Below, piece after piece: positions 26,544 through 35,563 of a stretch of 64,000 nt of DNA; the stretch's first letter is position 1, and the number at the start of each line of letters is the position of its first letter. Under the pieces are notes generated by a model. The model was not told where the DNA came from. It saw nothing but the letters and a program-made list of their open reading frames with translations, and ran no database searches. The DNA lies in assembly GCF_014637405.1 (NCBI RefSeq), contig NZ_BMEY01000007.1:28898-92897 (forward strand). The letters run 5' to 3'. The stretch comes from Ornithinibacillus halotolerans (GTDB taxonomy: Bacteria > Bacillota > Bacilli > Bacillales > Amphibacillaceae). The translations under genes were made by a program, and so were the position numbers.

Positions 26544-27750
26544 TGCCCATGAATTTTTTATGAATCGATTTAATGCGCATTTAAAGGACATGAGTAGATA
26601 TTTAAAATATATATTTAATGGCCATATTGCATTTGCAATGTTATTCTTCATAGCGGCACTTGCGTATTATTATCAAGAATTATTAAAGGTTCTGCCTGAA
26701 GACTTTCCAACTACATGGCTCATGGGGATTGTTTTAGGATTAGTTGTCAGTTATAGTCCTGTAAGAACTTTATTAAAAGAGCCAGATGTAGTCTTTTTAA
26801 TCCCGGCGGAACATAAAATGAAGGCATATTTTCGCAATGCTATTATTTATAGCTTTGTACTTCAATTGTATATTGTTGCCATTGTAACGGCTGCTTTTGG
26901 CCCACTATATTTCGCCTCTTTTGAAGAAAGAACCGGAAGAACTTATTTATTAACGATATTGATTGTATTAATTTTTAAATTATGGAATCTAATAGCAAAT
27001 TGGTGGATGCTAAAAGTAAGAGAGCAAAATATTCGATATATTGATCAAGTGGTTCGATTAGTATTTAATATTGCTGTATTCTACTTTTTAATAAGTGGAG
27101 AAATGTTACTCGCAGGAATTACGACTATTTTCTTTATTATTATTTTTTTATACGACTTTAGCGTATCGCGTAAACAAGCCGGTCTGCACTGGGAATTGCT
27201 TCTAGAAAAAGATATCAGCCGGTTACAAGCCTTCTATCGATTTGCAAATATGTTTACCGATGTACCGCACTTGAAAAATCGAGTTAAACAGAGACATTGG
27301 CTAGTTGCTATCTTGGAAAAAAGAATTCCATTTGCCAATAGAAATACATATGATTACTTATATCGAATTACGTTTATTCGTGATGGGGATTATTTAAATA
27401 TGTATATCCGCCTAATTATTATTGGTGGATTGTTTATATATGTTATCCCTAATATATGGGTGAAATTAGCATTTGCTATTTTATTTATATATATGAGTAG
27501 TTTCCAAATGATGACGTTATATCAGCATCATCGTACGATTATGTGGTTGGATTTATATCCAGTAGAGATGAAAAATAGGGAAACTGCACTGTTAACTTGG
27601 CTTAAGCAATTAGCAATTGTTCAAACCATTATGTACGGTGTTGTGTTTGTAATAGCACAAGCTTATCTTGGTTTTGTAGTCATCTTATTTGGAGGAATTT
27701 TATTTACGTATCTTTTTATTAATGGTTATGTAAAACGAAAAATAGCATAA
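26536..27750 (+). CDS. ecsB: ABC transporter permease EcsB
   Basis: 404 residues with about ten hydrophobic segments. The N-terminal FNAHEFFMNRFNAHLKDMSRYLKYI, cut here to short motifs (FNAHEFF, HLKDMSRYLKYI), and the RTLLKEPDVVFLIPAEHKM loop are characteristic of the EcsB family. It pairs with EcsA. The third gene of the B. subtilis operon, ecsC, is absent: a GC-rich inverted-repeat element begins three bases after the stop codon. Confidence 0.93.
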   Translation: MFNAHEFFMNRFNAHLKDMSRYLKYIFNGHIAFAMLFFIAALAYYYQELLKVLPEDFPTTWLMGIVLGLVVSYSPVRTLLKEPDVVFLIPAEHKMKAYFRNAIIYSFVLQLYIVAIVTAAFGPLYFASFEERTGRTYLLTILIVLIFKLWNLIANWWMLKVREQNIRYIDQVVRLVFNIAVFYFLISGEMLLAGITTIFFIIIFLYDFSVSRKQAGLHWELLLEKDISRLQAFYRFANMFTDVPHLKNRVKQRHWLVAILEKRIPFANRNTYDYLYRITFIRDGDYLNMYIRLIIIGGLFIYVIPNIWVKLAFAILFIYMSSFQMMTLYQHHRTIMWLDLYPVEMKNRETALLTWLKQLAIVQTIMYGVVFVIAQAYLGFVVILFGGILFTYLFINGYVKRKIA

Positions 27751-27752
27751 GT

Positions 27753-28054
27753 AAAAGAGGCTGGGAAAATAGCATTTTCTACATAGTAAAAACCGAACTA
27801 TACGATTTGGGTGCAACTAACCCGCTCCGGAAATATACTTCGCTTTCACTTCCAGTACCGGGGCGACATCTGCTCGAAAGTACCATCGCAGTGTCTACCT
27901 CGCCGCGGGCGGCTGGTGAGCCTCCTCGTGCTAACGCACTGCGGGGTCTCACCGAAGCCTTGCTTCCCGCAGGAGTCTACGTGTATTCCCGGAGCTAATG
28001 TATCGTATTGTCCGGTTTTATAATTAGAAATTTAGTTTTATCCCAGCCTCTTTT
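27753..28054. repeat. GC-rich intergenic repeat element bounded by 14-bp perfect inverted repeats (copy A)
   Basis: AAAAGAGGCTGGGA (27753-27766) is exactly inverted at 28041-28054. Inner sequences pair as well (AAACCGAACTATACGAT with ATCGTATTGTCCGGTTT, and CTCCGGAAATATAC with GTGTATTCCCGGAG), so the whole element can fold into a long cruciform. The core is much richer in G and C than the surroundings. No transposase is encoded. A related copy in the opposite orientation begins at about 63811. It lies between convergent genes and may double as a terminator. Confidence 0.85.
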
Positions 28055-28073
28055 AAGCATTTTTTACAAGTTT

Positions 28074-28625
28074 TTATTTCCAATTAACAGCTAGCTGCTC
28101 ATCTCGAATTTTGGCCATTAGTGCTTTATGATAAGGCATTAGATAACCATTTTCAGTTAGTAATAATCGGGTTCCATCGTTAAAATGAAATTCAAATTGA
28201 TCAAATCCTTCACTTCTAATGACATCATAATAGTTAATGTATTCGATATCCTGCCATGTATAGGAAGAAATTTCTTTTCCAGTATCAGCTCTCATTTTAA
28301 TTCCATCATCAGAAATAGCAGTGAATGGTCTAGTACCATGTATGAGCAAGATTACACCACCGATTATCAAAATAATACCTAATATAATTGAATATTTCTT
28401 TAGAACAGCAAAGTACATAAGGAAAAATGCGATTACTAAAAGAGCGCAGCCACTACCGTACAGGATATAGCTTAGCTTTGGTACCATTACAATCCAAGTC
28501 CCTGGTGTATGATATATGCTATTTCCAATAAAAGTAGGAATAAAGACAAGTGAAATTGGTGAAATAAGTAAAATACCTATCCCAATTGCCATAAAAAAGT
28601 GACGTGCTTCATAATTCTTTAACAT
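28074..28625 (-). CDS. Membrane protein with C-terminal PH-like domain, unknown
   Basis: 183 residues. Three hydrophobic segments (about 11-32, 50-72 and 77-96) are followed by a soluble C-terminal domain of about 85 residues with alternating beta-like stretches (FTAISDDGIKMRAD, YTWQDIEYINYYD, QFEFHFNDGTRLLL). That pattern resembles bacterial PH-like membrane proteins. No family name can be given with confidence. It starts at an ATG at 28625 and has no evident operon partner. Confidence 0.6.
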   Translation of the reverse strand: MLKNYEARHFFMAIGIGILLISPISLVFIPTFIGNSIYHTPGTWIVMVPKLSYILYGSGCALLVIAFFLMYFAVLKKYSIILGIILIIGGVILLIHGTRPFTAISDDGIKMRADTGKEISSYTWQDIEYINYYDVIRSEGFDQFEFHFNDGTRLLLTENGYLMPYHKALMAKIRDEQLAVNWK

Positions 28626-28711
28626 TTTTTACTCTCCTTTTTCTTATTCTCTGTATTTCAATACGGATAGAGAAAAGAAAAGTTTCGTAAAAATTGGGAA
28701 AAATTATCAAA

Positions 28712-28738
28712 AAAGAGGCTAACATAAGTAGCCTCTTT
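28712..28738 (-). terminator. Terminator after the M20 amidohydrolase gene
   Basis: AAAGAGGCTA / TAGCCTCTTT (28712-28721, 28729-28738) with a T-run on the minus strand. Confidence 0.9.
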
Positions 28739-28747
28739 ACCAGCATA

Positions 28748-29917
28748 TTATTTCTCCTGATAAGCAAAATACGCACTAATCAAAGTTTTTGCTGCAATTG
28801 ACATTGCGCGCTCATCAAAGTCAAAATGTGGGTGATGATGTGGATATGGATTACCTTCTTTTTGTGCCCCTGTAAAGAAGAATGCCCCTGGTCTCTCTTG
28901 TAAGTAATAAGCAAAATCTTCTCCGCCCATGCTAGGAATCACTTCAGCAGCTTGCTTGACTTCTGGTAGCTTACTAGCAACATCTAAAATAAGTGTCGCC
29001 TCTGATTCATGGTTGATTACAGGTGGATAACCTTTCTTATAGTCCAATGTATATGAACAATCATTAGCAGTACAAATACCACTAATAATTCTCTCTATTT
29101 CTTCAATTATTTGCTCTTGAATATCTGTGTTTAAATAACGAACCGTTCCTACTAATCTAGCAGTATCAGCAATAATATTAAAGGCATTGCCAGCTTCAAA
29201 TACTCCTACAGTAACTACTGCTGTTTCAAGTGGATCAATGCGTCGACTTACAATTTGCTGTAGTTGTGTAACAATTTGCGAACCGATAACGACAGCATCT
29301 TTTGTTTCATGAGGATAGGCTCCATGTCCACCTTGACCTTGAATTTTAATTTCAAATCGATCTGCACCAGCCATGAATACTCCTTTAGAAGTTTCTATCG
29401 TTCCAACTGGTGTTGTAGCCCATAAGTGATTACCAAATACCGCATCCACATTTTCTAGTACACCTGCTTCAATCATTGGTTTTGCACCACCTGGAGCATA
29501 TTCCTCTGCATGTTGGTGAAGGAAAACAATAGTACCAGGTAATTTATCTTGATAGGATTTCATTACTTTTGCCAATCCTAATAGTGTTGCGGTATGTCCA
29601 TCATGACCACAGGCGTGCATGACACCGTCAATTTTTGATTTATAAGGTACATCTTTCTCATCTTGAATTGGTAGAGCGTCAAAGTCAGCACGTAATGCAA
29701 TTGTCTTTCCAGGTTTTGCCCCTTCTAATGTAGCTACTACTCCATTACCTCCAACCCCAGTTTGATAAGGGATGTTTAATTCCTCATAAAAATTAGCTAT
29801 GTATTGTGCTGTTTTATATTCTTTAAAAGACAGTTCAGGATATTGATGTAAATATCTGCGTATTTCTACCATTTGTGGATATATTGATTCAATAGATTGA
29901 TATATTTTTTCTAACAT
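28748..29917 (-). CDS. yhaA: M20-family amidohydrolase (YhaA-like)
   Basis: 389 residues, a standard M20D length. Metal and catalytic motifs occur in order: RADFDALPIQ near 77, MHACGHDGHTA near 99, FLHQHAEEYAPGGA near 131, FGNHLWATTPVG and the C-terminal PSMGGEDFAYYL. Such enzymes remove acyl or amino-acid groups from N-acyl amino acids. B. subtilis yhaA lies in the same neighbourhood. The promoter region shares the 11-mer AATTATGCATA with that of rocD. Confidence 0.9.
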   Translation of the reverse strand: MLEKIYQSIESIYPQMVEIRRYLHQYPELSFKEYKTAQYIANFYEELNIPYQTGVGGNGVVATLEGAKPGKTIALRADFDALPIQDEKDVPYKSKIDGVMHACGHDGHTATLLGLAKVMKSYQDKLPGTIVFLHQHAEEYAPGGAKPMIEAGVLENVDAVFGNHLWATTPVGTIETSKGVFMAGADRFEIKIQGQGGHGAYPHETKDAVVIGSQIVTQLQQIVSRRIDPLETAVVTVGVFEAGNAFNIIADTARLVGTVRYLNTDIQEQIIEEIERIISGICTANDCSYTLDYKKGYPPVINHESEATLILDVASKLPEVKQAAEVIPSMGGEDFAYYLQERPGAFFFTGAQKEGNPYPHHHPHFDFDERAMSIAAKTLISAYFAYQEK

Positions 29918-29960
29918 AGTAATAATACCTCCTTTTATCTTTCTATTATTATAGCACTTT

Positions 29961-29972
29961 AATTATGCATAA
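29961..29972. promoter_or_regulatory. AATTATGCATAA motif upstream of the amidohydrolase gene
   Basis: The 10-bp palindrome TTATGCATAA sits within a 12-mer whose first 11 bases also occur in the rocD promoter region (58333-58343). It lies about 45 bp upstream of the start codon. A shared regulator of amino-acid catabolism is possible; the ARG-box-like shape is discussed under rocD. Confidence 0.35.
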
Positions 29973-30042
29973 ATGATATTATATTATTCAGAAATAAGGT
30001 ATGATAAGGTCAATAAGATATTGAATAAAAGGGGTATTTCAT

Positions 30043-30681
30043 ATGAAGAGACGCCATTTGGTGCTAACTAGTTTTATCTTAGTAATGTTAATCGTAATTA
30101 GTATATGGATTGTTAAAATAATACGTGGACAAGTACCACTGATTGATAGTTGGACAAGAGCTTTAGTAGATACGTTTCCTGATACATACATCTATAGTTT
30201 TTTCCGAGTAATCACTAATTTAGGTTCTGAGTCTTTCATGTACCCATTTGTGGCAGTCGTCACGATCTTACTTGTTATTGGATTTCGTGATTGGTTACCG
30301 GGTGTAGTTTTTGGATTAGGTGTCTTTCTAACTCATAAAGCTAATAATTTAATAAAAGATCTTGTAGCTAGGGAACGACCATCGATTCTGGAAGAAGCAA
30401 ATGCTGTTGGAGAAAGTTTTCCATCTGGACATGCGATGGTTCCAATTGTTTGTTATGGGCTTATATCTTACTTTCTAGCAAAGAAGATTAAATCAACTAG
30501 AATTGTATTGGTTCTTCAAGTATTTTTTGCTTTACTCGTATGTCTCATTGGAATTAGTCGATATGTCATTAATGTTCATTACTTAACCGATATTATTGCT
30601 GGGTTTGTTTTTGGATTTATGTGCTTGCTAGCATTAATATTTGTATATGAATGGGTTCATAAATTAAGATCTCGGTCTTAA
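30043..30681 (+). CDS. PAP2-superfamily phosphatase
   Basis: 212 residues, six TM segments. The three phosphatase motifs are present: KDLVARERP near 105-113, PSGHA near 127-131 and SRYVINVHYLTDIIAG near 168-183. Members dephosphorylate lipids such as phosphatidylglycerol phosphate or undecaprenyl pyrophosphate on the outer face of the membrane. The exact substrate cannot be told from sequence. The ATG follows AAAGGGG. Confidence 0.9.
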   Translation: MKRRHLVLTSFILVMLIVISIWIVKIIRGQVPLIDSWTRALVDTFPDTYIYSFFRVITNLGSESFMYPFVAVVTILLVIGFRDWLPGVVFGLGVFLTHKANNLIKDLVARERPSILEEANAVGESFPSGHAMVPIVCYGLISYFLAKKIKSTRIVLVLQVFFALLVCLIGISRYVINVHYLTDIIAGFVFGFMCLLALIFVYEWVHKLRSRS

Positions 30682-30774
30682 GGCGGAGAGAAAAGCATTC
30701 TAGAGTTGGTTTTCCCTTCTTTCATTCATGACTACTATATAAGTAACAGGAAAGATAGAAGGGAGCACAGTCAG

Positions 30775-32031
30775 ATGGAAGCAACGGTGAAAGAAGAGAA
30801 GATAAAAGTCCCTATTTTTCATAACCGCAACTTTGTATTGCTATTAGTTAGTGCATTATTTTCCTCACCAGGTTATTTTGTTTATTTAATTGGAGCCGAA
30901 TGGTTAATGCTGAATATTACAGAAAATCGTTTTTATTTCGGAATGTTGTTTTTTATGGCAGCAATACCTAGACTCATATTGCTAATGGTGGGAGGGATAG
31001 TTGCTGACCGTTTAAATAAACGTACCATTCTATTTTGGTCCGATTTTTCTAGGGCATTATTAATAGGTGTATTAATTTTGCTAATTATAACTAATCAAAT
31101 AGAGGTTTGGCATCTATTAGTATTATCAGGATTATTTGGGATTTCAGATGCGTTTAGTTATCCAGCAATGCAATCTCTCATACCTACTTTATTAGAAAAA
31201 GATCAGCTACAAAGAGGGAATTCATTTATTCAGATGACTGCTCAAATAAGTCCGATTCTAGGTCCTGCACTAGGGGGAACATTAATTGCATTATTAGGTT
31301 TTGAAGGCGTATTCTCTGTTGCATTCATCATGTTACTCCTTGCATCGATCGCTGTTTTGTTTATTCGTTTGAAAAAAGAAAGTCAAGAAGAAAATAAAAA
31401 GAAATCACCAATTTCTGACTTAAAAGAAGGTTTCCAGTACGCACGTAAGAAAGAATTAATTATTTCGGTTGTCATTATGGCATTCTTCTTAAACTTCTTT
31501 TTCTCTGGACCAATCGCCATTGGAATGCCAGTAATTGTAAAAGATATCTTCGATGGTAGTGCAGCACATCTAGCAACTGTTCAAACTGCTATGGGAATCG
31601 GTGCTTTGTTCGGAGCAATTTTACTCGCTAGTTGGAAATTGAAAAGTCCTGGTAAGACAGTCTTAATTGGGTTAAGTGGATTAGGTGTATCATTCAGTGT
31701 CATGGGATTATCAGCAAATATTTGGATGATGGCTGGTCTAGTTGCATTAATGGCGGTATTAACTCAAATCGTTAATATTCCGTTGTTTACCATGCTACAA
31801 CAGACTACGGACAAACAGATGCTTGGCAGAATTATGAGTATGTTTATGACAGTTTCAACTGGATTAACACCTGTCTCCTATGTGGTTACTTCATCCTTAA
31901 TTGCAGTTGGTATTGATATAAAATGGATCATATTTGTTAGCGGAATAGTTGTAACCCTTATAGCATTGTATAACTTTAGGAATAAGAAAATACTAGGATT
32001 TAACATTTCGTATGGGAGCGATTCAGTATGA
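30775..32031 (+). CDS. MFS-family efflux transporter
   Basis: 418 residues from the ATG at 30775 with GAAGGGA about ten bases upstream; the frame is open 69 bases further but without a good site. About twelve TM segments; the MFS motif GGIVADRLNKR is between segments 2 and 3, and a basic central loop (LKKESQEENKKK) splits two halves. It resembles the DHA3 drug-efflux group. The stop codon overlaps the liaF-like start (ATGA), so it belongs to the lia operon, which suggests a role in envelope or antibiotic stress. Confidence 0.88.
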   Translation: MEATVKEEKIKVPIFHNRNFVLLLVSALFSSPGYFVYLIGAEWLMLNITENRFYFGMLFFMAAIPRLILLMVGGIVADRLNKRTILFWSDFSRALLIGVLILLIITNQIEVWHLLVLSGLFGISDAFSYPAMQSLIPTLLEKDQLQRGNSFIQMTAQISPILGPALGGTLIALLGFEGVFSVAFIMLLLASIAVLFIRLKKESQEENKKKSPISDLKEGFQYARKKELIISVVIMAFFLNFFFSGPIAIGMPVIVKDIFDGSAAHLATVQTAMGIGALFGAILLASWKLKSPGKTVLIGLSGLGVSFSVMGLSANIWMMAGLVALMAVLTQIVNIPLFTMLQQTTDKQMLGRIMSMFMTVSTGLTPVSYVVTSSLIAVGIDIKWIIFVSGIVVTLIALYNFRNKKILGFNISYGSDSV

Positions 32032-32780
32032 GAAGAGGATTTTTTAGATATATCATCGCAGCAATATTAATTGCTTTTGGACTTATTTTAGTCTTAGAAA
32101 ATATTGGATTACTAGAATTTAATAGTAAGAATGCTTGGGGATATATTTATCCAACGTTCTTTGTATTATATGGTTTAAAATTAATGATCGATCGAATGAG
32201 AAAAATAGGTGGAAGTTGGACTTGGGGCTCATTTCTACTTATCTTTGGTACGTTGTTATTATTCGATCGCTTCGAAATAATTGAATTTGCATTTAGAGAT
32301 GTTGTCAAACTATGGCCACTGTTAATTATATATATGGGGTTTATGTTTATTGGAAACTCGTCAAAACCAAAAGTGATTATTCATAGAAATGGTTCTGAAT
32401 TTAGGAAGGACGAGAATAGTTCTTATTTTACTGTCGGCAATCATGAATATAATCAACCGAACTGGAAAGTTGAGCCAATGATGATTAAGACATTAGCTGG
32501 AGATTTTTATTATGATTTCTCCAAAGCATATATTCCAGAGAAAGAGATCCCTGTAACAATAAGTTCATTAGCTGGTGATGTTCATATGCTTATTCCCGAA
32601 AATTTAGACTTCAAAGTTACTGCTTCCGTGAAGGCGGGAGATATCGATATTATTGGCAATCAGGTGGACGGGATTAACCGGTCCTTAAGCTACCAAACGC
32701 CTAACTATGATTCAGCGAAGAGAAAAATTAATTTTACATTGAAATTAAAGGCTGGATCGATTCGCATTGATTATGTCTAA
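32028..32780 (+). CDS. liaF: LiaF-like negative regulator of a cell-envelope two-component system
   Basis: 250 residues. Four N-terminal TM segments (about 7-25, 35-50, 63-78 and 92-108) are followed by the LiaF C-terminal beta domain of about 140 residues (MIKTLAGDFYYDFSKAYIPE near 150, ISSLAGDVHMLIPE near 180). LiaF/VraT-type proteins inhibit the LiaS kinase until cell-wall antibiotics act. Start ATG overlaps the MFS gene by four bases, and liaS follows 17 bp later. Confidence 0.88.
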   Translation: MRRGFFRYIIAAILIAFGLILVLENIGLLEFNSKNAWGYIYPTFFVLYGLKLMIDRMRKIGGSWTWGSFLLIFGTLLLFDRFEIIEFAFRDVVKLWPLLIIYMGFMFIGNSSKPKVIIHRNGSEFRKDENSSYFTVGNHEYNQPNWKVEPMMIKTLAGDFYYDFSKAYIPEKEIPVTISSLAGDVHMLIPENLDFKVTASVKAGDIDIIGNQVDGINRSLSYQTPNYDSAKRKINFTLKLKAGSIRIDYV

Positions 32781-32797
32781 AACAGGGGGAGAATACA

Positions 32798-33835
32798 ATG
32801 AAACAACGCTTTTCAAGTATTCGTTATAGTTACATTATCTCACATTTTAATGGGGTGTTCTTAACGTTAGTCATCATCCTTGCGATCCTACTTTCTGTTT
32901 ATGTTGTTGTGAGTCCAACCTGGCTTACCCCTGAAGCCATCTTTTTATTTATTGGCTTATATGCAGGGATTGCATTTATCGTTTCACTTTATGTTGGTTT
33001 TCGTTCAAGTGGAGATATGAAACAACGAATGGATTATTTATCCGTATTAATCACGCAATTTTCTAATGGAAACTATCAATCTAAGATTTATTTTAATGAA
33101 GGTGATGAACTAGCTAGAATTGGTAATGAATTAAATGAGCTAGGAGAAAAACTACAGAGCCAAGTAAAATCACTAAGACGACTTGCTGATGAAAAGGCAG
33201 AATTAGCGAAGTCTGCACATAAATCAGCTGTTATTGAGGAGAGGCAGCGTATCGCAAGAGATTTACATGATGCAGTTAGCCAACAACTTTTTGCCTTAAC
33301 GATGATTACAGAGGCATCTATTAAACAATTAGATACAAATCCAACTTTAGCAAAAGAACAAATGATAGATGTTGCAAGTGCAGCTCATCAAGCGCAAGCA
33401 GAAATGCGTGCTTTACTACTTCATTTAAGACCCGTACATTTATCTGGTGATCCGTTACCAAAAGGTATTAAAAAGCTTGTTGCAGAATTAAAACAAAAGT
33501 CACAAATAAACTTCCAGGTAGATATAGATGATACATTGAAAGTAGCGGATACGATTGAAGAGCATGTATTTCGAATTATCCAGGAGTCTCTTTCCAATAT
33601 TTTACGGCATGCGAACGCAACAGAGGTAAAAATAGAATTACTAAAACGTGGGAAAGAACTCTTTACGCATATTGCAGATAATGGAAAGGGATTTGATTTA
33701 TCTAATGATAATACGAAAAAAACATCGTATGGATTGAAAACGATGAAAGAAAGAAGTGAAGAATTAGGAGGAACCTTTACAATTAGGTCGAATAAAGATG
33801 AAGGGACATATATTGATATAAGGATTCCGTGTTGA
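32798..33835 (+). CDS. liaS: Cell-envelope stress sensor kinase LiaS
   Basis: 345 residues. Two TM segments (about 18-38 and 46-67) with almost no extracellular loop make it an intramembrane-sensing kinase. A HAMP-like linker and coiled coil lead to the HisKA_3 box EERQRIARDLHDAVSQQL, with the phosphorylated histidine at 157. The HATPase domain shows HVFRIIQESLSNILRHA and ADNGKGF...YGLKTMKER. It forms the LiaFSR/VraSR system with its neighbours. Confidence 0.93.
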   Translation: MKQRFSSIRYSYIISHFNGVFLTLVIILAILLSVYVVVSPTWLTPEAIFLFIGLYAGIAFIVSLYVGFRSSGDMKQRMDYLSVLITQFSNGNYQSKIYFNEGDELARIGNELNELGEKLQSQVKSLRRLADEKAELAKSAHKSAVIEERQRIARDLHDAVSQQLFALTMITEASIKQLDTNPTLAKEQMIDVASAAHQAQAEMRALLLHLRPVHLSGDPLPKGIKKLVAELKQKSQINFQVDIDDTLKVADTIEEHVFRIIQESLSNILRHANATEVKIELLKRGKELFTHIADNGKGFDLSNDNTKKTSYGLKTMKERSEELGGTFTIRSNKDEGTYIDIRIPC

Positions 33836-33873
33836 ATAGAGAAATTTAATGAAGGGGAAAGGGAGGATGCAGA

Positions 33874-34506
33874 ATGATACGTGTCATAGTAGTGGATGAC
33901 CATGACATAGTTAGAAAAGGAATCATCTCGTACTTACAAACAGACCCAGATATAGATGTAATTGGTCAAGCAGGGAGTGGGAATGAAGGTGCACAATTGA
34001 TTCTTAAAGAAAAGCCAGATGTTGTATTAATGGATTTAATGATGGATAACGGGACAGGAATTGATGCGACAAAATTAGTAATGAAAGAATTCCCAGCATG
34101 CAAGATCATTATCTTAACAAGTTATTACGACGACAGCCAAGTTTTTCCTGCATTAGAGGCCGGGGCGTTTAGCTATATATTGAAAACATCATCAGGCGAT
34201 GAAATTGTTCGAGCAATAAAAAAAGCAGCTAATGGAGAAAATGTCATCGAACCTAAAGTAGCAAGTAAAATGATGACTAGTTTCAGAGGGGAAAAACGTA
34301 AGCTTCATGATAGTTTAACAGAAAGAGAAATGGAAGTTCTCTTATGTATTGGAAATGGGATGACGAATCAGGAAATTGGCGAGCATTTATATATCGGTAT
34401 AAAAACCGTGAAAACACATGTTTCGAATATATTGGCTAAACTAGATGTACATGACCGGACACAAGCAGCCGTATATGTTCATAAAAATAATTTATTAAAA
34501 TCTTGA
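33874..34506 (+). CDS. liaR: Response regulator LiaR (NarL/LuxR type)
   Basis: 210 residues. Receiver domain with DD at 8-9 (VVDDHD) and the phosphoacceptor Asp54 in VLMDLMMD; LuxR-type HTH at about 145-205 (LTEREMEVLLCIGNGMTNQEIG split by ILAKLDVHDRTQA). It is the partner of LiaS. The operon here is MFS-liaF-liaS-liaR, with no liaI, liaH or liaG in the window, so the regulon must lie elsewhere or include the efflux gene. Confidence 0.93.
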   Translation: MIRVIVVDDHDIVRKGIISYLQTDPDIDVIGQAGSGNEGAQLILKEKPDVVLMDLMMDNGTGIDATKLVMKEFPACKIIILTSYYDDSQVFPALEAGAFSYILKTSSGDEIVRAIKKAANGENVIEPKVASKMMTSFRGEKRKLHDSLTEREMEVLLCIGNGMTNQEIGEHLYIGIKTVKTHVSNILAKLDVHDRTQAAVYVHKNNLLKS

Positions 34507-34532
34507 GAGCATTTCTAAGCTCTCCTTTTTGT
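34505..34532 (+). terminator. Terminator after liaR
   Basis: GAGAGC / GCTCTC stem (34505-34510, 34519-34524) followed by CTTTTTG. Confidence 0.8.
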
Positions 34533-34589
34533 TTTTTGTTCGTAATCCTAGTATAATACTAGGGAAATATAAAATGAGGAGAAACCAAT

Positions 34590-35018
34590 ATGGATCTTGG
34601 TAAAAATAGAGAAAATATTCTACTAGGGATATGGGGAGTTGCAGTATTAGCAACAGCAGGTAGTTTATTTTACTCTGAAATAGTGGGATATGAACCATGT
34701 GAATTGTGTTGGTTCCAGCGTATACTTATGTACCCATTAGTAATAATTTATGGTACTGCACTATTTAAGAAAGATATGTCCATTGCTTTACCTGGTTTGA
34801 TATTAAGCGGAATAGGTATGTGTGTATCTACATATCATTATTTATTACAAAAATTACCTGCCCTTAATGAAGTTGGTGGTGCTTGTGGATTAGTACCTTG
34901 TAATGTGGAATATGTGAATTACTTTGGATTTATTACGATTCCATTTATGGCTGGTACAGCTTTTATTATTATTTTTGTTACTCATTTCATTTTATTAAAA
35001 CAAGCTAGGGGGAAATAA
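34590..35018 (+). CDS. bdbC: DsbB-type disulfide oxidoreductase BdbC
   Basis: 142 residues, four TM segments. The two redox pairs of the family are present: CELC at 37-40 in the first loop and Cys99/Cys104 in GGACGLVPCN in the second. BdbC reoxidises its thiol-disulfide partner with membrane quinone, which supports disulfide formation in exported proteins and competence. RBS is GAGGAG. The next gene, one base away, encodes a thioredoxin-like protein rather than a classical BdbD. Confidence 0.92.
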   Translation: MDLGKNRENILLGIWGVAVLATAGSLFYSEIVGYEPCELCWFQRILMYPLVIIYGTALFKKDMSIALPGLILSGIGMCVSTYHYLLQKLPALNEVGGACGLVPCNVEYVNYFGFITIPFMAGTAFIIIFVTHFILLKQARGK

Positions 35019-35019
35019 T

Positions 35020-35493
35020 ATGCAAAAGAAAATGATAGCAATCATTGCAGCAATTGTAGTTCTATTTGTTGCTTTATTCGTAGTTATAAATTATAAGAAC
35101 AGTAAAGCGTTAGAAAATAATCCATATGGTACTGATGATTTGGAGCAAGCAACAATTGACCAGTTAAAGGATCCAAACTACGGAAATCAAATTCTACCTG
35201 ATGATTTAATTGAAAAAGTAGAAAGCGGAGAGTCTGTAACGGTTTATTATTACAGCCCAACCTGTTCTTTCTGTAAGGCAACAACACCATATCTTGTTCC
35301 TTTAGCAGAGGAAATGGATGTGGATATGAAAAAATTAAATCTACTAGAATTTGCTCGTGATGTTCAAATGTTTGGAATTCAATCTACACCAACTCTTGTT
35401 CATTATGAAGATGGAAAAGAAGTAGTTCGTTTAGAAGGTCAACAAACAGAAGAAGTGTATGAGGCATTTTTTGAGGAGTATGTGTTGAATTAA
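35020..35493 (+). CDS. Membrane-anchored thioredoxin-like protein, likely BdbC partner
   Basis: 157 residues. An N-terminal TM anchor (about 5-25) is followed by a thioredoxin fold facing outside. The active site is CSFC (82-85) in YYYSPTCSFCKATTP, and the cis-proline is in GIQSTPTLV. It is smaller than BdbD-type DsbA proteins and lacks their helical insertion, so it resembles a TlpA/thioredoxin-type partner. One base separates it from bdbC, so the two are co-translated. Whether it oxidises or reduces is not known. Confidence 0.85.
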   Translation: MQKKMIAIIAAIVVLFVALFVVINYKNSKALENNPYGTDDLEQATIDQLKDPNYGNQILPDDLIEKVESGESVTVYYYSPTCSFCKATTPYLVPLAEEMDVDMKKLNLLEFARDVQMFGIQSTPTLVHYEDGKEVVRLEGQQTEEVYEAFFEEYVLN

Positions 35494-35508
35494 GTAAATA
35501 CCTATTAC

Positions 35509-35558
35509 AATGGGGTCTGTCTTTAGTACACGGTGTTGTATTGAGGACGGACCCCATT
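35509..35558. terminator. Bidirectional terminator between thioredoxin-like gene and hmoB
   Basis: A 13-bp stem (35509-35521 / 35546-35558, one wobble) with a 24-nt loop lies between convergent genes. Confidence 0.8.
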
Positions 35559-35563
35559 TCACA

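Noticed and set aside
27807..28023. Two short frames inside the GC-rich element
   Set aside because: Proline/arginine-rich frames in a self-complementary non-coding element; no ribosome binding site and no conservation of frame with copy B.
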